NCBI GenBank assembly: GCA_029582165.1
Contig: CM055887.1
Location: 17,779,190-17,843,189, forward strand
DNA: 64,000 nucleotides
Direction of reading: 5' to 3'
DNA from: Portulaca oleracea
Taxonomy: Eukaryota > Streptophyta > Magnoliopsida > Caryophyllales > Portulacaceae
A program made the position numbers and the translations under genes. The notes under the pieces were generated by a model. The model searched no databases. It was not told the DNA's origin and worked only from the letters and a program-made list of their open reading frames with translations. This document shows, one piece after another, positions 48,163 through 58,347 of the stretch. Within the stretch, counting starts at the first letter, position 1, and each line of letters begins with the position of its first letter.

Positions 48163-49020
48163 CGTCATATACATCCCAAATATCCATGTTCAACTAAAGT
48201 GTCATCCCGAACATTCACACAGATGACAATGCACATAGTCATTACACACCATGTTCCTTTCTGACAAACATGTTGCCCATATATATTATACTTTGATATG
48301 TATAGATTACAGATGACAATGCACATAACCATTACACACCAGGTTCACATCAAACGTCAAAAAACAAACATTCATGTTCATTTAAGTGCCATCCACAATG
48401 CACTTATAGATTAAGATTTATGTTCTTTTGCTCTGAACATGATGTCCAAGTAAAGTTCTTTGCTACATATTAAACACACATCATAACCAGTCATGATGTC
48501 CAAGTAAAGTTCTTTGCTACACGTCACATACATCCAAAATATCCATGTTCAACTAAAGTGTCATCCCGAACATTCACACAGATGACAATGCACATAATCA
48601 TTACACACCATGTTCCTTTCTGACAAACATGTTGCCCATATATATTATACTTTGATATGTATAGATTACAGATGACAATGCACATAACCATTACACATCA
48701 GGTTCACATCAAACGTCAAAAAACAAACATTCATGTTCATTTAAGTGCCATCCACAATGCACTTATAGATTAAGATTTATGTTCTTTTGCTCTGAACATG
48801 ATGTCCAAGTAAAGTTCTTTGCTACATATTAAACACACATCATAACCAGTCATGATGTCCAAGTAAAGTTCTTTGCTACACGTCACATACATCCCAAATA
48901 TCCATGTTCAACTAAAGTGTCATCCCGAACATTCACACAGATGACAATGCACATAATCATTACACACCATGTTCCTTTATGACAAACATGTTGCCCATAT
49001 ATGATACACTTTGATATGTA
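48163..49020 (-). repeat. 359-bp tandem repeat in an intron of the Ulp1-like gene
   Basis: Units start at 48163, 48522 and 48881, exactly 359 bp apart, the third ending at about 49020. Markers are CGTCACATACATCC, TCATCCCGAACATTCACACA, CCATGTTCCTTTCTGACAAA and GATGTCCAAGTAAAGTTCTT. The copies are almost identical, so the array is recent. It lies in the intron after the exon at 49449-49036. Confidence 0.92.
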
Positions 49021-50426
49021 TAGTTGTCGACTTACCCCCACATTTTCCTGTGCATCCGGCTGGGTAGGCGGCGTCATGTCAGGGAACAGGTCGAAGTGTG
49101 GCATTGTTGGATCTCTGTTTAACATCCTCTCCACAATCCGATCCACCTTTTGAAGAAAAGCGTCCATTGAAGGGCGAAGCCACATTGCTTCGTCTTCATC
49201 CGTAAACCTCAACTCAGGTGGAGTGCACATCGGCAACTGCTCTTCTGCGGTTGATTCGGCTTGTGCATGTGAGGTTGCTCCCCCATCTTCTGATGTAAGC
49301 ATCATTACAATGTCCGCCATACGCTTCTTCACTTCCTCGACATTAAAACTGCCTTGGAAGTTCTTTGTAATCCTGTTGACACACGACGAAATCTTCACCC
49401 TTACATTTATGAACTCCGACAAAGCTTGTTGCAAATCACCAAGATCACCCTACATGCATGCGTACATATAAAAATAACACATATAAGAAAACAAAAAACC
49501 AACAACATAAAAAACCATATTTCCGATTCCAAAACACATAAAGGCTGACCTCGAGTGTCGGTTGGGCTTGATCATTCACCCCAGACTTTTGACGCTTCAT
49601 TTCATCGATCAATGGGTTTTGCAGTTGCGCTTCGACTCTCCCCTTCCCATAAGCTTTGTTACTACTTTCGTAATCTAACCTCTTCTTGAGTAACGGCGCC
49701 GTCCATGAAGACATTGTTGGAAATTGCCTCCTTTCAACCCTAGACGAGCATACAATCCTATCCAAATAGAACATCTGCGCCCAATTCAAAATCAAAGTAT
49801 TGCGTTATCATACTATTTTGAAATCGAAGTATGACGTTATAATGATAATGTTACAGTTACAATTACCATCAGGAAGACTATGGGACCCTCGAACATTTGC
49901 CGTGGATTCGATGCTCTCTTGGTGCAGGCATCGACTAGCCTATCTATGGTGTACGTACACCAATCATAGTTTTTCACCCGATGAACATCCCGCACGTTCC
50001 TAACAAATATCGGTGAACAATGGCGCTGTTGGTTGTCGTGGAAAAACGTTGCAACCAGAAACATAAGGAAGTGCCTCCTAAATTGAACTCCTCCATCCGT
50101 GTACCGCAGTATAATTTCTGGCATATTTGATAATAAAGGAGAAACCTCTTGCATACCCCAGTCAGCCCGTATCTCCACCAAGACTTCCTTGTATTCATCG
50201 TCACCTTGCCGCTCAGAAGACACCTCCACTATTGGTAACTCCCCGTAAGGGATGCCCATCGTGATATACACGTCTAGGGGAGTTACTTCAATATGCTTGT
50301 TCGTATCAATTTCCAATGTAGAAGAAAACGGGTTGTACCTTTTATACAAGCACCGCGCACGTAGGTCAGCATGGTCATGTGCACATAAATAATGAGTAAC
50401 GTTCATATTAGGTACACCATTAAACA

Positions 50427-50725
50427 ATTACATGGACAATCACAACAAACAAAATGTACATACATGATTACTAAAAAAATCTACATATGGGTTAAAATAT
50501 GGTGTCCACAACATCACATGCAACACAAAAAGTACGTTCATGGTTACTAAAATAATGCTCATATGGATTACATTATGGTGTCCAACTGACTAAAGGCCAA
50601 TGCTCATGTCAGTTAATATAAGTACATGATTACAAATACGACGCTCAAATCGGTTAAAATATGATGTCCAAATAACTACATACTAGTGCTCATACTGATT
50701 AATTTTCCATTAATATTGGTTGTAC
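50427..50725 (-). other. Intron of the Ulp1-like gene
   Basis: Non-coding sequence between the exon ending ARWLVDR and the exon starting YNPF, with many GTGCTCAT and GTCCA words of the same type as in the tandem arrays. Confidence 0.55.
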
Positions 50726-51539
50726 CTGTCGACCAGCCAGCGCGCAAGCTCCCCCGGTATTTTTTGCATATCAAACTTTAAGAAAGCCCCAAATCCCATA
50801 TCAACAACCGCAGCTTTTTGGTCCTCGTGCAAGCGCTGAATGAACTTCACGAAATGGTTCGGTGACATTCTTGTAGGAAATAAGGAATCCGCCTGATCTT
50901 TTTCTGCGTCCTGTTGTTCCTTTTTCGGCTTCCTAGCAGTCCGTGATCCATGTACTTCTGGATGTTCCCGTTTTGGTTTGTGCGGCGGTGAGTTTCAACC
51001 TCTTTGACGCACGACGCTCTGGCGCGCCTGACTTGGCCTGTTGTGCTTGTCGTTTCTTCGTACCAGATGGTGCCCCCTATCCTCAACCCTGACACCTTTG
51101 GAGGTTCTCCAACTTTACCCTTGCCTTTGTCTACCTTGGACAGTTCTTTGTTGCTGAACACACAAAACATTAAACAAACATTATAATGTATTCACATTTA
51201 AATTACTTACTTCCTAACAATGATGATATACTCACATGTTTCGGGTCACAACAGGGGTAAGTCCTTCTCGGATGACAATCCCCTTCGCAGGGGGGGAGGG
51301 ACTTTTGGGCCAGCTGTGGTGTCGTGAATGGAGACCCAGTATGATCTTCATCATCAGTGGTCAAGTTTGTTCGAACGATATGATGTAGAACGGGACTACC
51401 ATCCTCACTTTCACCATCGTCGCGTGCAAGGTCTTCAACAACAGCCAAGACTACATCACTAGGGCCTGGCTCAATATGCAGCGAATCACTCTCAGCCCTT
51501 TTTTAGTGTATACAACAACAACAAATTGCATATGTTAGC

Positions 51540-52450
51540 GTCCAATCAAACGAATACCACATGACCATGTATACTTCCTTTTCAAGTGAGCATCACTGTA
51601 CAACCTAACGTACATGCACGAAAATATCAAAAAATGTACAATATCATGTAATCAAAAGTTCATCATGCTCAAAACTGCTGGACATTACAGACGACTATGC
51701 ATCATTAGCCATAATCGAACAAAAAATTAACCACATAACATGTATACTTTGTATAATAAATGACCATTACGCATTTTCAAGATGCACAACATATTATACC
51801 ATTCCAAACATGCATACATGCCCATTAAAATGAACATCATCCAGAAAGTTATTGCTCATCATGTTATATGACCATGTATACTTCCATTTCAAGTGAGAAT
51901 TTTGCATATTCAAGATGAACATCAATGTACAACATAATATACATACACATTTATCACAATAAAATGTACATTATATTGAAATCATAAGTTCATAATGCTC
52001 AAAACTGTTGCATATTACATACTATTATGCATCATTTGCCATAATCAAACAGACGTTTACTACGTAACATGTATTCTTGGTATTTCAAATGATCATTACA
52101 CATTTTCAAAATGCACATCATAGTAGACCATACCGAAAATGCATACATGCACGTTCAAATGAACCCCATCATGACAGTTATTGATCATCATGTTACGTTC
52201 TAGTGCACATTGCGAAATATTATGCTTATTTTCCGTTAAATACTAAAGATTGTCCCACATAAGATGTATTACTCATCCTAAAACTGATCATCATACATTT
52301 TTTACATGCACATCATTGTGTATCATATCGTACATGCATGTACGTATATTCAAATGACTATCATAATGAAAACAATTGTTCATTATGTTATATACTATGG
52401 GACATTACGACATCTTATGAATCATTTACCTCTAGGACATTACAATCCAT
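51540..52450 (+). repeat. 335-bp tandem repeat array in the Mutator element, array B
   Basis: Three units related to array A, with starts near 51762, 52091 and 52286 marked by GACCATTACGCATTTTCAAG-like sequence and a partial unit before. They have the same plus-strand orientation as array A, so the arrays are direct and not inverted repeats. They fall in the first introns of the Ulp1-like gene. Confidence 0.8.
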
Positions 52451-53094
52451 TAACCATCATCATCCACACAGTACAATGCACATTATACCCTAATGTGATA
52501 CACATGAAATCTGCATCACCCACATCTTACCCCCTACCCATTTTGCATGCGTGCCCTAGTATGTGAATGCCAATTATGTGCCCAAACAAGATACAATTTT
52601 TTATTCGAATTCCGAACTTATAACGTCCAAAATTAGCAAATTGTAAGTAAACCAAGTTGTCTTACCTTGACTCATGTTCTTGACCACTTTCACCATTACC
52701 CTTGGCGTCCGATCTTAATGTTTTCGCCGCAGACAAGTCATCTCCGACTATAGCTCCCTTCTCTGGCACATTCCCGTCTGACTCCATGCCTGTCGACGTC
52801 GATTTGTCTCTCCAAAACGTCGTCCATCTTCGACTATCGGAATGCTGAGAGTCGCAAGGTTTGCTTGGTCGAAAACCCTAATATCGCTCGGTTAACCAAC
52901 GCTCTCAACACAGCCGACGAAAACCGCAACAGTGACTGTTTGTCTTCTCCCTTTCTCCACTCGGTTAAGCAATCAACAGTTGCAAACTTCAAATCACTTC
53001 AAATCAACCGCTCTTTTTTCTCACGTGGTATAATTCCCAATGCACAGTAATCATAACCAGCTTTTTTCTTCTTTTTTTTTTGTCTTAACAGGGT

Positions 53095-53223
53095 CATGTG
53101 ACTGCTCCAAAAAAAAAATGAAAACTGATTTATTTTTCTGGCCATTGATCTTGCATCCAAAGGTCATTATTCACTCTTCTCACATTCTCACCAAAACCTA
53201 ATTCTCACCCTATCTATTCCCTA
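53095..53223 (-). repeat. Right terminal inverted repeat of the Mutator element
   Basis: Reverse complement of the left repeat over about 130 bp, ending TCTCACCCTATCTATTCCC. Small differences are clustered in a poly-A run near 53108-53118. Confidence 0.92.
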
Positions 53224-53230
53224 CTTTTGC

Positions 53231-53686
53231 AAATTGGATGGCAATAATCCCTACTTCCAATTTGTATTCTGGTGGTACAAAAAAAAAATTGTATTGTAGT
53301 GGGGCGTAATCGAGAGTATACCCTAAATATCATAGATTTTGTGTTGCATTTGATTCAAAACTTTGTATAACACTTTACCACGATTTTTAACGAATTTACA
53401 GCATTTCTCCCAATTTTTTTCAATTTTTTATGATTTTTTCTATTTGATTCCTTTTAAAAATTCATAATAATTGCTCGGAATCTCAAAAAAATAATTTAAA
53501 AAATGTTTTAGTAACTACACTTCATTACCTATATGGGGGCATATAAAAAAAAATAAAAACAATATGGGGTAGGCATGAAAAAAATAAAAAAAAATGTGGC
53601 GATGGATTTGGTACCACTACAATACAATTTTTTTTTTTTTACCACCAGAATACAAATTGAAAGTAGGGATTATTGTCATCCAATTT
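53231..53686. mobile_element. MITE with about 73-bp terminal inverted repeats
   Basis: The left arm (53231-53302) starts AAATTGGATGGCAATAATCC and the right arm (53613-53686) is its reverse complement, through CTACTTCCAATTTGTATTCT and ACAATACAATTTTT. The interior of 310 bp is AT-rich and non-coding. It starts only about eight bases from the Mutator element. The superfamily is undetermined. Confidence 0.8.
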
Positions 53687-54032
53687 CCCTATATACATGT
53701 TTAATTTTTTGTGACAAAGACAATTTCATTTTTAAATGGATTCTCTTGAATCTTATCCACATCTACACATAAGTTTAGAACTAAACAAAGAACATCAAAT
53801 GAGAGATAAATACATAACGTGAAATTTCAACATGAAAGTATTCATAAATTGTGACAATTTTGAATAGATATTTTTCTCATGTTCTTCTAAGTCTTGAATA
53901 TTTTCCACCACTATAACTTTTTTGTGTTGTTGTTCGAAGGTAGTCTTATCCACAAATAAGAGCTTGCACTATTTTTTTAACATATAATGAAAGAATCGCT
54001 ATTAAAATACCCGTTTGCTTTTCGTCGCCCCC
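53687..54032. other. Non-coding spacer
   Basis: AT-rich sequence without a gene or recognised repeat. Confidence 0.4.
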
Positions 54033-54122
54033 CTTTTTACTAATGTCGCCTACTTTTTCATAATAATTTTCAATATCGCCCTTGACCCTTCACTCTCTAA
54101 CTTCTCTCTAGTTTCTCTCTCT

Positions 54123-54174
<52 letters not shown>

Positions 54175-54746
54175 ACAAAAAAGTAATAATAATAATATTT
54201 ACAATTTTTTTTAAAATTGTAATTATTATTATTATTATTATTGTTAATATTATTATTAATATTATTATTGTTATTATTATCATTATTAATATTAAATTGT
54301 AATGTTATTATTAATAAATTAACGGTTTTTAAAATTCAACCTAAATTGCAATGTTATTATTAAATTTAGGTTGAATTTCAAAAATCGTTAATTTATTAAT
54401 AATAACATTACAATTTAATATTAATATTAATATTAATAATAATAATAATAATGATAATAATAATAATAATATTTACAATTTTTTTTTAAAAAAAACCCCG
54501 AAAATACGGTTGCCGCTGTTGCACGTCGATCGCGGCACCGGCCGTAGCTTTGCCGCGATCGTGCGGCAACCACCGCAGTGCCGCCGCACGTTTCGTGCGG
54601 CAACCGTATTTTCGGTTTTCTTTTAATTTTGTAAATATTATTATTATTATTATTATTATTATTAGAGAGAGAAAATAGAGAGGAGAGAGGAGTGAAAAAG
54701 AATAGGGGTAAAATAGTCATTAGGGGAGGCGATATTAGTAAAAAAG
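54033..54746. mobile_element. Compound foldback element with nested hairpins and (TAA)n arms
   Basis: The outer arms begin TTTTTACTAATGTCGCCT (left) and, in reverse complement, TTTTTACTAATATCGCCT (right), then pyrimidine-rich TCTCTCTC and (ATA)n. Within it are two further palindromes. One is AT-rich with stems of about 60 bases at 54287-54347 and 54362-54423. The other is GC-rich with a perfect 19-bp stem (54498-54516 with 54597-54615, CCGAAAATACGGTTGCCGC). The whole is non-coding. Confidence 0.8.
54498..54615. repeat. GC-rich multi-hairpin inside the foldback element
   Basis: The 19-bp stem encloses a second stem, GTTGCACG...ATCGCGGCA at about 54518-54537 pairing with TGCCGCGATCGTGCGGCAAC at 54551-54570. 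About 118 bp of GC-rich sequence sits in the middle of TAA-type repeats, which is a sharp change in base composition. Confidence 0.85.
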
Positions 54747-54818
54747 TCGGCTCCCAATCCGAAAAATTTGATGACCTTTTTCGCGGCGCTACTTAAGGAG
54801 TGATTGGGAGCCGACTAG
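54745..54818. repeat. 74-bp hairpin with AGTCGGCTCCCAATC ends
   Basis: AGTCGGCTCCCAATC at the left and GATTGGGAGCCGACT at the right are perfect inverted repeats of 15 bases around a 44-base loop. It touches the right end of the foldback element and could be a separate small element or its outermost part. Confidence 0.75.
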
Positions 54819-54857
54819 AATTGCTTAACCTTAAATAAGGTTGAACTTTTAAGAATG

Positions 54858-55940
54858 TTTTCGTTAACTGATTAATCTAATTTATGCGCCCTAATCCCGA
54901 GATTCACCTTTTTAAGAAAGAAGAAAGAAAGAGATAAAAAGGAGGGGAAAACACTAGGAACCCGTCTGGGTTCATTGCTTGAACCGAGACGGGTTTTCGT
55001 TCTGCGCACCCCAAGAAAAGAAAACAAAGGAAAGATTAGAAAAGAGAGGTGATAAACCCGTGCAGGTTCATGAGTTGAACCGAGCCGCTAGCTTCAATCA
55101 TCCGGATTGGACCGAATAAATAGCGAAGTAAAAAGAAAATGAAAAGAGCACAGTAAACCCGTCTGGGTTCATGGATTGAACGAAACTGGATTACCTTTTG
55201 CGTTAATCACAAATTAAGTCAAAGAAACCGTAAAAAGGAAAATACCGAAGTATGAATAGAGTCGCCAGTTGAATTTTTAGGACAAAAACAACAAACCATT
55301 TAAATATAGACTCTGGCCTGCGAATCCAGAGATGGATTCGGGGGTAAGGTTACGAATTTGACAATTAAAATCATCAAATCCGCCTATTCAACGAATAGAC
55401 TTTACTAGAATTAAACCAAAGCAAAACAAAAGTTAAAAGGGAGGGATTAGATATAAATTTCACAAATTCATCATTAAAGTCATGCAAAACATTGAAAATG
55501 TAAAAGAAACATGAATTCGATAGATTATGCTACCTGGTTTACATCAACTATGCTAACCTTTAGTGAAGCAGCATGCAAAGGGAGAGAAGAGGTGGAGAGA
55601 ATTATGCTAGTGTCAATACTCTAGCACAATGTCGTGTCAATGGAAGGGAAAAAAGGTTTAATTTATAGTGGAATAGGGGGAGTAGGGGGTGCGTTTAGGG
55701 TTAGCATATGGCCGCGGAACCCAGACGGGTTCTTGGTGAATCGAGCTCGCCCAAGAACTCACTCGGTTTGATCCGGGCTAAGCAATTCAACGAACCCAGA
55801 TGAGTTTATCCCGTAGTATTGGGCCATTATGCTTGTTTTCGGGCTAGAAAAGAAATGGGTTTGCATGCTACTAAACTACTCGGCTAGCTTATTTTTACAA
55901 ATAACTAAAACTAATACCGGTACAAAATCCGGTGTCTACA
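54858..55940 (-). repeat. 3' LTR of a minus-oriented Ogre/Tat-like gypsy element
   Basis: On the minus strand the LTR starts TGTAGACACCGG at 55940, just after the purine tract AAAGTGGGGCTATC (55941-55954). The interior holds GAGTCGCCAGTTG and AATCCAGAGATGGATTCGGG, phrases typical of Ogre/Tat-type LTRs. The other end is uncertain; TGTTTTCG at 54858 (ACA on the minus strand) would fit an LTR end. Several AACCCGTCTGGGTT motifs lie inside it. The 5' LTR would be beyond position 64000. Confidence 0.6.
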
Positions 55941-56227
55941 GATAGCCCCACTTTGATCGAGTTTGAGTAAAGCGATGATCAAAGTAGTCTTGATGATCTT
56001 GGATATGAATCGAAGCCGCTTACGAAGCCGGGTTGGCTTGGAAGCTTGGTCTGCGTCGATGTTGGTTAACTGCTTAATTTCTTCCGTAAAGTGATCGAAT
56101 TGATCCGCCTCATTTCGCCGTGAGGTAGATCAAGGTCATGCACTTCATTTCGCCGTGGAGTGCAAGACCTGTGTCTGTGTGGGTTGACCTGCTTAGTTTC
56201 TTCCGTAAAGCCGGTCGGAGTCGATCC

Positions 56228-56620
56228 GCTTCATTTCGCCGTGAGGCGGATCTAGGAGGCATGCTTCATTTCGCCGTGAAACATGCCAGGATGATGGGGT
56301 GATCCACTTCATTTCACCGTGAGGTGGATCGAGGTGACGTGCTTCATTTCGCCGTGAAGCATGCCAGGATGATGAGGTAGTCCACTTCATTTCGCCGTGA
56401 GGTGGACCGAGGTGACGCACTTCATTTCGCCGTGAAGTATGCCAGGATGATGAGGTGGTCCACTTCATTTCGCCGTGAGGTGGACCGAGGTGACGCGCTT
56501 CATTTCGCCGTGAAGCATGCCAGGATGATGAGGTGGTCCACTTCATTTCGCCGTGAGGTGGACCGAGGTGACGCACTTCATTTCGCCGTGAAGTGCGGGA
56601 CTTGTGTCTCTGTGCTGAAA
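56228..56620. repeat. 78-bp minisatellite, about five copies
   Basis: The word CTTCATTTCGCCGTGAGG starts at about 56228, 56305, 56383, 56461 and 56539, spacing 77-78 bp, with a related half-unit (CTTCATTTCGCCGTGAAG) between. The period is a multiple of three, so 26-residue repeats stay open on both strands, but no protein is suggested by this. It lies in the 3' region of the Ogre-like element. Confidence 0.93.
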
Positions 56621-56629
56621 AGGGTGTCA

Positions 56630-57794
56630 TCGCATTGTGAGGGCCCGATGACGGCCGCTGAAGATGAGTTCGTCTTTTTGTAACCGCCTGACGACCGACG
56701 TATCTCGTGCATTGTTCTGCAAAACAGAGAAGGAGGGCATCAGTTTATCTGAAAATCAGAGCGAGTGAGAGAATTTACCTGTCGGTCGTGCTTTAGCTCT
56801 TGGAAATGGGCTTGAGTTTTCCATTGCTTCATGGGAAAATGCTCGAATTGCATTGGGCCTGAACTTTGGGCCTGTTTCAGACAGTAAACCCGTCTGAGTT
56901 GGCGCTCGAGATTGCTTTTGGGCTTGAATTGGAGCGACGAATTTGGGCTCATTTTGGCTCTGAAATGTCCTGAGAACCCGTCTGGGTTCCTGCATTGGGC
57001 CGGCAATTGCAACACCCATTTTGGCTGCGACGCGTTTGGGCCGACATTTTGGGCCTAGCTGTAACCCGTCTGGCGATTTCTTCTTTTCTCTTCTTTTTTC
57101 TTCGGCCAATGCATGTGATTTTAGGATAGATTTTAGGATAGATTTTCGGCCAATGCATGCCTTCCATGATCCTAATGCTGGGGCCCGCCGGTTGGCCACT
57201 TGTGTGGTGTGCATGCACCCACTCTCCTTATAAAAGGGGCCTCTCCATACCCTAACTCATGCATCTCACTCTTCCACTTCTTTCCTTGCTCAAAAATTAT
57301 TTATTCACTAGCTAGAAAGCAATGGTTAGAAAAATTAGAGATCCGCCTGTTCAACCCCATGCAACAAACTGGGCACATGAAATGTCCTCCCGGCGAGCAT
57401 GGACTCCTAGGCCGGGTTGGGAACCGTCGATACTGGTGCCTGAACCGTGGAATCACGTATGGCACAAGCATTCACATGTCCGGGTAATGTCTTCTTCCTG
57501 ACTCTGCTTTTAATTATAGCATAAATTTGCAAGTAGAAAAGTTTAATTCTAGCTTGTTGATTTAGCTAAAAATAAAGAAGTAATTTGTGTCGATTACCCG
57601 TATTGTTCAAATCGGGCCTTAGAGAACCGAGGATGATAGGCCGATTTTTAGAACACATAGTGAAACCAAAACCCGTCTTAGTTGTGCTGCGCGTGAGATG
57701 CCCAAAACCGCCCCTTAATCGGCCCAACTTTTTCAAGAACCCGTTTGAGTTGGGCTGATGCGGCCCAACTTCTCGTGAACCGTCTGAGTTGGGT
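56630..57794. other. 3' region of the Ogre-like element, without a gene
   Basis: No coding sequence that I trust. Copies of the motif ACCCGTCTGGGTT or close variants occur near 56886, 56970, 57065 and 57670. A direct repeat TTTTAGGATAGATTTT lies at about 57118-57145, with the phrase GGCCAATGCATG on both sides. TATAAAAGG near 57230 followed by CTCATGCATCTC looks like a promoter for the downstream plus-strand PMD gene. Confidence 0.5.
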
Positions 57795-57819
57795 TGACAC
57801 GGCCCAACTTATTTTGTGA

Positions 57820-58160
57820 ACTCGTCTGGGTGGGCCGAAAAAGAGAGGCCCAACCCCTTTTGCTTGTGAGAACCCGTCTGGGTGGGCCGAAAAAGAAAGG
57901 CCCAACCCCTTTTTTTCTTGTAGGTACCCGTCTGGGTGGGCCGAAAAAGAAAGGCCCATCCCTTTTTTTTCTTGTAGGTACCCGTCTGGGTGGGCCGAAA
58001 AAGAAAGGCCCAACCCCTTTTTTTTCTTGTAGGTACCCGTCTGGGTGGGCTGAAAAAGAAAGGCCCAACCCCTTTTTTTTCTTGTAGGTACCGTGCAGGT
58101 GGGCGAAAAAGAGGTGACCCCTTTTGCTTGTGAGAACCCGTCTGGGTGAGCCGAAAAAAG
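57820..58160. repeat. 54-bp tandem array, about six copies
   Basis: Units start at about 57822, 57873, 57927, 57981, 58035 and 58090, each with CCCGTCTGGGTGGGCCG, AAAGAAAGGCCCA, a T run and CTTGTAGGTA. The period of 54 is a multiple of three, so 18-residue repeats read open on the minus strand. Each unit can fold, TGGGCC pairing with GGCCCA. It lies just upstream of the PMD gene. Confidence 0.92.
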
Positions 58161-58347
58161 CGAGGCCCAAACCCTCAATTCGCCTTGGGTTGGGCCGAAT
58201 GATTTTTTTTTAGCCCCCTAATTCAGTGGAAGTTCAATTTAGCTTTTGCTAAACTAGGGATCATTTAATAGTTTGCTGTAGGGACTTGTCTCTTTTTTTG
58301 AAGTTTTATGGCGGATCCTCAGGAGGATTCCTCGAGCTCGTGGCAAT

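Larger units (their letters stand above)
45285..52787 (-). pseudogene. DUF1985/plant-mobile-like plus Ulp1 (C48) protease-like gene, spliced, decayed
   Basis: Exons inferred from GT/AG sites and frame on the minus strand: 52787-52666, 51497-51236, 51153-50726, 50338-49867, 49774-49550, 49449-49036, possibly one at 47.8 kb and one at 47.4 kb, 47186-46578, 46273-46145, 46053-45904, 45798-45604 and 45479-45285. Joined parts read ELARWLVDR plus YNPFSSTLEIDTNK, then DVYITMGIPYGELP, typical of plant DUF1985-like domains attached to Ulp1. The C-terminal Ulp1 part has LAPLYHNGHYFLFCADM with its His. The usual catalytic D of the following DS motif is N (IINS), and the usual DCG is DSG (DSGVYCMRHME). 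A TGA interrupts at 45630-45628, and frame changes occur in the exon at 51153-50726. SUMO-protease ancestry is likely; activity is not. Confidence 0.85.
39403..53223. mobile_element. Mutator-like element (13.8 kb) with transposase and antisense Ulp1-like gene
   Basis: The left end starts GGGAATAGATAGGGTGAGAA and the right end is its reverse complement (ends TTCTCACCCTATCTATTCCC). The similarity continues inward through GTGAGAAGAGTGAATAATGA, GGATGCAAGATCAATGGCC and GAGCAGTCACGTGA, about 130-145 bp. The left repeat has an extra 17-bp duplication (GTGAGAATTAGGTTTTG). Inside are a plus-strand MULE transposase gene and a convergent minus-strand gene for a Ulp1-like protein, a pairing known from Kaonashi-type plant MULEs. 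No 9-bp target duplication is visible (left flank AT repeat, right flank TACTTTTGC), probably because the left flank has changed. Confidence 0.9.

Noticed and set aside
54015..54302. Poly-Asn and poly-Ile reading frame
   Set aside because: It is translation of a (TAA)n-type microsatellite inside a foldback element.
56193..56683. Long repetitive open frames on both strands of the 78-bp array
   Set aside because: A tandem period divisible by three keeps several frames open by chance. Composition is that of the repeat, with no start context or neighbouring gene.
57678..58178. Repetitive 145-166-residue minus-strand frames in the 54-bp array
   Set aside because: Same reason: frame openness follows from the 54-bp period, and two minus frames are open at once.
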